Assembly (NCBI GenBank): GCA_024998685.1
Contig: JACOEH010000002.1
Location: 1 to 64,000 of the forward strand
Source of the DNA: Nitrospira sp.
Lineage (GTDB): Bacteria > Nitrospirota > Nitrospiria > Nitrospirales > Nitrospiraceae
DNA: 64,000 bases
Direction of reading: 5' to 3'
A model generated the notes under the pieces. That model did no database searches, was not told the origin of the DNA, and worked only from the letters and a program-made list of their open reading frames with translations. Made by a program: the position numbers and the translations under genes. Below, piece by piece: positions 61,129-64,000 of this stretch; the stretch's first letter is position 1, and every line of letters begins with the position of its first letter.

Positions 61129-61743
61129 TCAGGTCCAGAGTTCGAGGGGGCCGTGGTTCGCGATACCGCGCAGCAGATCTTGAGCGGCAAGAATGCCGAC
61201 GAGCCGGCGATCGTGATCTAGGATCGGAACAGCATGAATCTGTTCATCCAGCATGACGCGGGCAATTTCCCGGATCTCCGTCACGGGCGTTGCGGAGATC
61301 ACTCGGGAAGTCATGATCTCAGCCAATCGCCGCCCGGAGGCCTGTCGTGTATCGGCGGCTGTGATAAGTTCCGGAACATGGCGGAGCAGGTCGCGATACG
61401 ACACCATCCCGACGAGGGTGTCGTGCATGGACGTGACGGGGATATGGTGGAATCCTTTCTGTGACATGCTCGCCCAGGCGTCCAGCAAGGTGCTGTCGGA
61501 TGGAAGAGAGAGAGCCGGCGCGCTCATCAGATCACGCGCCAGGATCGCAGGTTTCAGCTGGGGCCGTTCGTTACTCTGCTGCTGATAAGCTGTTTGGGCG
61601 GCCAAGACCGAGCGATCCAATGAAGATGGCTGTTGGCCATGATGCGCTCGCTCTCCAACGGATTCGGCACGGCCATTCCGTGGGCCGACCGGCTTGATCG
61701 GATACGTCTCCACGACTCCATTGACCGCCAGAATGATGGGCAT
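61129..61743 (-). CDS. CBS-domain pair protein (204 aa)
   Basis: After about 65 residues of linker it has two CBS domains: ARDLMSAPALSLPSDSTLLD with KGFHHIPVTSMHDTLVGMVS, and MTSRVISATPVTEIREIARV with QIHAVPILDHDRRLVGILAA. Such pairs bind adenine nucleotides and regulate partner proteins. ATG 61743 has GAGGAG seven bases upstream. No partner is fused or adjacent. It converges with the MEKHLA gene. Confidence 0.85.
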   Translation of the reverse strand: MPIILAVNGVVETYPIKPVGPRNGRAESVGERAHHGQQPSSLDRSVLAAQTAYQQQSNERPQLKPAILARDLMSAPALSLPSDSTLLDAWASMSQKGFHHIPVTSMHDTLVGMVSYRDLLRHVPELITAADTRQASGRRLAEIMTSRVISATPVTEIREIARVMLDEQIHAVPILDHDRRLVGILAAQDLLRGIANHGPLELWT

Positions 61744-62106
61744 ACGGCAGCTCCTCAACTGCCGTATCGGAATCTTCGGGAAATACTTAACTTGAGGATG
61801 TGCAAAAGTTCTCCAACATCGTTCTTGCGGGGCACTGCCGCCTCTCTATCTTGGCGGCGTTCCCGATCCGTCTTGTCCGCTTGACCACCGGATTATTGCT
61901 CTACCTCGGCGTTCCCAATCGGTTGCTTCAGTTTTGAACCATATGCTATAAGGATGGTCGTGTGGCATCATGAACGTTGACAACCGACGTTTTAGATAAT
62001 AGACGAAAGGTACGCATTACCAAAGCCTGCACGTCCTCCAAGTTTGACGGCATATAGATCACAAGCCTCTATTTATCTCTTCTTTATTTTGCAAAGGGGG
62101 GTAGTC
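61744..62106. other. Intergenic region ahead of the cupredoxin gene
   Basis: This 363-base spacer has a TTGACA at 61977-61982 but no -10 box at good spacing. A/T content rises toward the gene and an AAAGGGGGG lies just before its start codon. I see no gene or clear hairpin. Confidence 0.4.
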
Positions 62107-62583
62107 ATGGGCAAGACATTGTTGGCGGTATTCCTCGGCCTTGGAATGGTATTGGCTGGGGCTTCGGGTTCGTATGCGCTTCAAGCCGGTGGTGTTGAGA
62201 CCGGTGATCTGGAAACCGGTTCCGTCGTCGGACAGCCGTTTAAGGAACTGGTAGTAGATGCTTCGTTCTACTCTATCGACATCGGCAACATGAAGACGTG
62301 GTACCCTCCCACGACGGTCATCGATTTTAAGACGCGTCCTGGTGCTCCAGTTCTGATAAAAGTGACGAATAATTCCACTACTGAACATGGTTTTCAGCTG
62401 AGCGCTGCAGTGAATCAATCGGGACCATTTGTCTTGGATACCAAGTTAGTGGTCAAGCCTGGAGAGACGAAGTATATTGGAGTTCCGACCAGCGATTTAT
62501 TTTATGCAGCGGGGAACGTCCTCGAATATCGTTGCCACTTGCACCCGGCCCATGTCGGCGGCAAGTTGCTTATGCTGAAGTAA
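62107..62583 (+). CDS. Exported cupredoxin-like copper protein (158 aa)
   Basis: A signal peptide (GKTLLAVFLGLGMVLAGASG, cleavage near SYA) leads to a cupredoxin fold. Candidate copper ligands are the His in NNSTTEHGFQLS and the Cys-His pair in LEYRCHLHPAHVGGKLL, where C-x2-H is the type 1 pattern; a methionine axial ligand is not obvious, so the site may be unusual. Such proteins carry electrons or copper in the periplasm, which fits an ammonia/nitrite oxidiser. ATG 62107 follows a GGGGGG stretch. A long bidirectional terminator follows. Confidence 0.8.
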   Translation: MGKTLLAVFLGLGMVLAGASGSYALQAGGVETGDLETGSVVGQPFKELVVDASFYSIDIGNMKTWYPPTTVIDFKTRPGAPVLIKVTNNSTTEHGFQLSAAVNQSGPFVLDTKLVVKPGETKYIGVPTSDLFYAAGNVLEYRCHLHPAHVGGKLLMLK

Positions 62584-62600
62584 CTTCCTTCAATTTGGAC

Positions 62601-62644
62601 AATGAAAAAGGCCTCGGCGAAACACCACCGAGGCCTTTTTCATT
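62601..62644 (+). terminator. Strong terminator after the cupredoxin gene
   Basis: AATGAAAAAGGCCTCGG pairs perfectly over 17 bases with CCGAGGCCTTTTTCATT around a 10-base loop. The T-run follows the G/C stem on the plus strand and an A-run precedes it, so it can act in both directions. Confidence 0.85.
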
Positions 62645-62672
62645 GTCGGCGGCACAACGGCCCCAAAAGCAA

Positions 62673-62704
62673 AGGGCCCTGGTTCTGGATGGAACCAGGG
62701 CCCT
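62673..62704 (-). terminator. Terminator after the ferredoxin gene
   Basis: AGGGCCCTGGTTC pairs with GAACCAGGGCCCT over 13 bases around TGGATG, 22 bases after the stop of the leftward ferredoxin gene. On the minus strand it is followed by TTTGCTTTT. Confidence 0.8.
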
Positions 62705-62725
62705 CAATATTCACTTCAAGAGGGG

Positions 62726-63121
<396 letters not shown>

Positions 63122-63298
63122 TCACGCGGCTCACACCATAGTGCTTCCGTCGACTTATGGCGAGTACGCACGTGAACACGTATTCTATTCCGCGATCATT
63201 TTCTAAGTCAACTGAACGGAATCCGGTCAGAAGCCCTAGGTCGTTATTGTGCCTGGGCCATTGGGCCCAGCGGAGAAAGAAAACATCGGTCATCATCA

Positions 63299-63799
63299 AT
63301 GACATCTGATCAAGCCGAAACGAGTAATCGAGAACAGCGGAAGAAGCGGATCATTATGATGATTCTGCTCGCTCTTCTCCTGATGAGCGCGTCGGTTTTC
63401 CTCGTCGAACGCAAGGAATCGAGCATTATCGTCGTGACATTCCCGAGCGGCGCTGAGCTGGAAGCCGAAGTGGCGGACACGCCGGAGAAGTTGCTCTTTG
63501 GGCTTGCCTTTCGCGAGGCATTGCCTCCAAACGGAGGCATGCTTTATATCTTTGAGCAAAACGGAATGCATCGCGTAACGACCAAGGAATATCGATTCCC
63601 CATCGACATTCTGTGGGTGGACGAGAGTCATCATGTGGTGCATATGATGGAACATGCAGAGCCATGTGCGAAAGATCCATGCCCTCTTTTCGGGCCACCA
63701 CCCGAAGCCGTTCGGTATGTGATACAGGCAGAATCGGGGTTCATCCAGAAAGCGGGAGTCAGAAAAAGCGACGAACTCAAGTATGCCCTTCGCATGTAG
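63299..63799 (+). CDS. DUF192 family protein with N-terminal membrane anchor (166 aa)
   Basis: A basic N-terminus and one helix (RIIMMILLALLLMSASVFLV) precede a DUF192 domain: EVADTPEKLLFGLAFREALP, GMLYIFEQNGMHRVTTKEYRF-like core and FPIDILWVDESHHVVHMMEH. The function of the family is unknown. The acidic-loop cysteines (EPCAKDPCPLFG) are a typical insertion. It is probably anchored in the inner membrane with the domain outside. It lies 26 bases before a Rieske gene. Confidence 0.85.
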   Translation: MTSDQAETSNREQRKKRIIMMILLALLLMSASVFLVERKESSIIVVTFPSGAELEAEVADTPEKLLFGLAFREALPPNGGMLYIFEQNGMHRVTTKEYRFPIDILWVDESHHVVHMMEHAEPCAKDPCPLFGPPPEAVRYVIQAESGFIQKAGVRKSDELKYALRM

Positions 63800-63824
63800 A
63801 GGCTGGGAGACGGTAAGAGGAAAT

Positions 63825-64000
63825 ATGCAGATGGATGGGTTTCAAAAAGTTGCACAGATCGACGAGTTGCCTCCGGGAACGTCAAAGATTGTCAAGATCA
63901 ATGATCGCCCGATCGCGCTGTTCAACGTCGAGGGAAAGCTGTACGCCATCCATAATAGCTGCCCCCACGAGGGTGGCCCGCTTATTGAGGGAAGGCTCAA
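63825..64000 (+). CDS. Rieske [2Fe-2S] ferredoxin-like protein, cut by the window end
   Basis: The frame starts at ATG 63825 after AGAGGA and runs past the end of the window. GFQKVAQIDELPPGTSKIVK and LYAIHNSCPHEGGPLIEGRL show the first Rieske cluster box (CPHEGGPL, Cys and His ligands); the second box is outside. It resembles small NirD-like or dioxygenase-type ferredoxins. The partner enzyme is not visible. Confidence 0.85.
   Translation, partial: MQMDGFQKVAQIDELPPGTSKIVKINDRPIALFNVEGKLYAIHNSCPHEGGPLIEGRL

Overview
The window most likely comes from a complete ammonia-oxidising (comammox) Nitrospira or a very close relative. The strongest evidence is an ammonia monooxygenase subunit C gene (31104-31931) in a background that otherwise looks like Nitrospira: a hopanoid C-3 methylase (hpnR), a DUF2309/NuoL-type inorganic-carbon uptake cluster, an E. 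coli-type fumarate reductase, and high-GC DNA with short dispersed inverted repeats. The assignment rests on recognising protein families; no database search was possible.

Layout. 1-9.4 kb: a leftward bicarbonate/CO2 uptake (DAB-type) cluster with two NuoL-like DabB paralogues, a smaller antiporter-like subunit, DabA and a PII-like regulator, faced by a second PII-like gene. 9.5-13.2 kb: DUF2294, SelO and two alpha/beta hydrolases. 13.2-18 kb: a small defence/toxin patch with hipBA between 235-bp direct repeats, a flavin monooxygenase and a decayed MNT/HEPN pair. 18-28.2 kb: housekeeping and regulation (ettA, a large hybrid histidine kinase, an RmlD-like reductase, DUF1295, a small lipoprotein, an HTH/zinc-ribbon regulator, hpnR). 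29-33 kb: ftsH, an amoC without amoA or amoB, a 47-residue membrane protein and a divergent MarR regulator, with back-to-back promoters and tandem 21-bp-spaced operator-like repeats. 33-34.3 kb: toxin-antitoxin debris and an intact hicAB-like pair. 34.5-41.4 kb: tldD/pmbA, a coiled-coil protein, a TPR protein, a LOG-like protein and an exported MsrA. 41.6-49 kb: a coupled pair of secreted YD/Rhs proteins with an exchangeable C-terminal tip, a candidate immunity gene and a displaced Rhs fragment. 49-52.3 kb: frdABCD. 52.5-64 kb: a beta-propeller protein, an aminotransferase, a CysQ-like phosphatase, CorA, leuCD, a MEKHLA protein, a CBS-pair protein, a cupredoxin, a ferredoxin, DUF192 and the start of a Rieske protein.

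How it fits together. The DAB cluster would supply inorganic carbon and frdABCD would run the fumarate-to-succinate step of a reductive TCA cycle, which suits an autotroph. The lone amoC with its own MarR-type switch and adjacent ftsH looks like a separately regulated, possibly stress-linked AmoC. Hopanoid methylation, MsrA, the cupredoxin and the ferredoxin fit an aerobic, copper-using chemolithotroph. I saw no rRNA, tRNA, CRISPR array, phage or intact insertion sequence.
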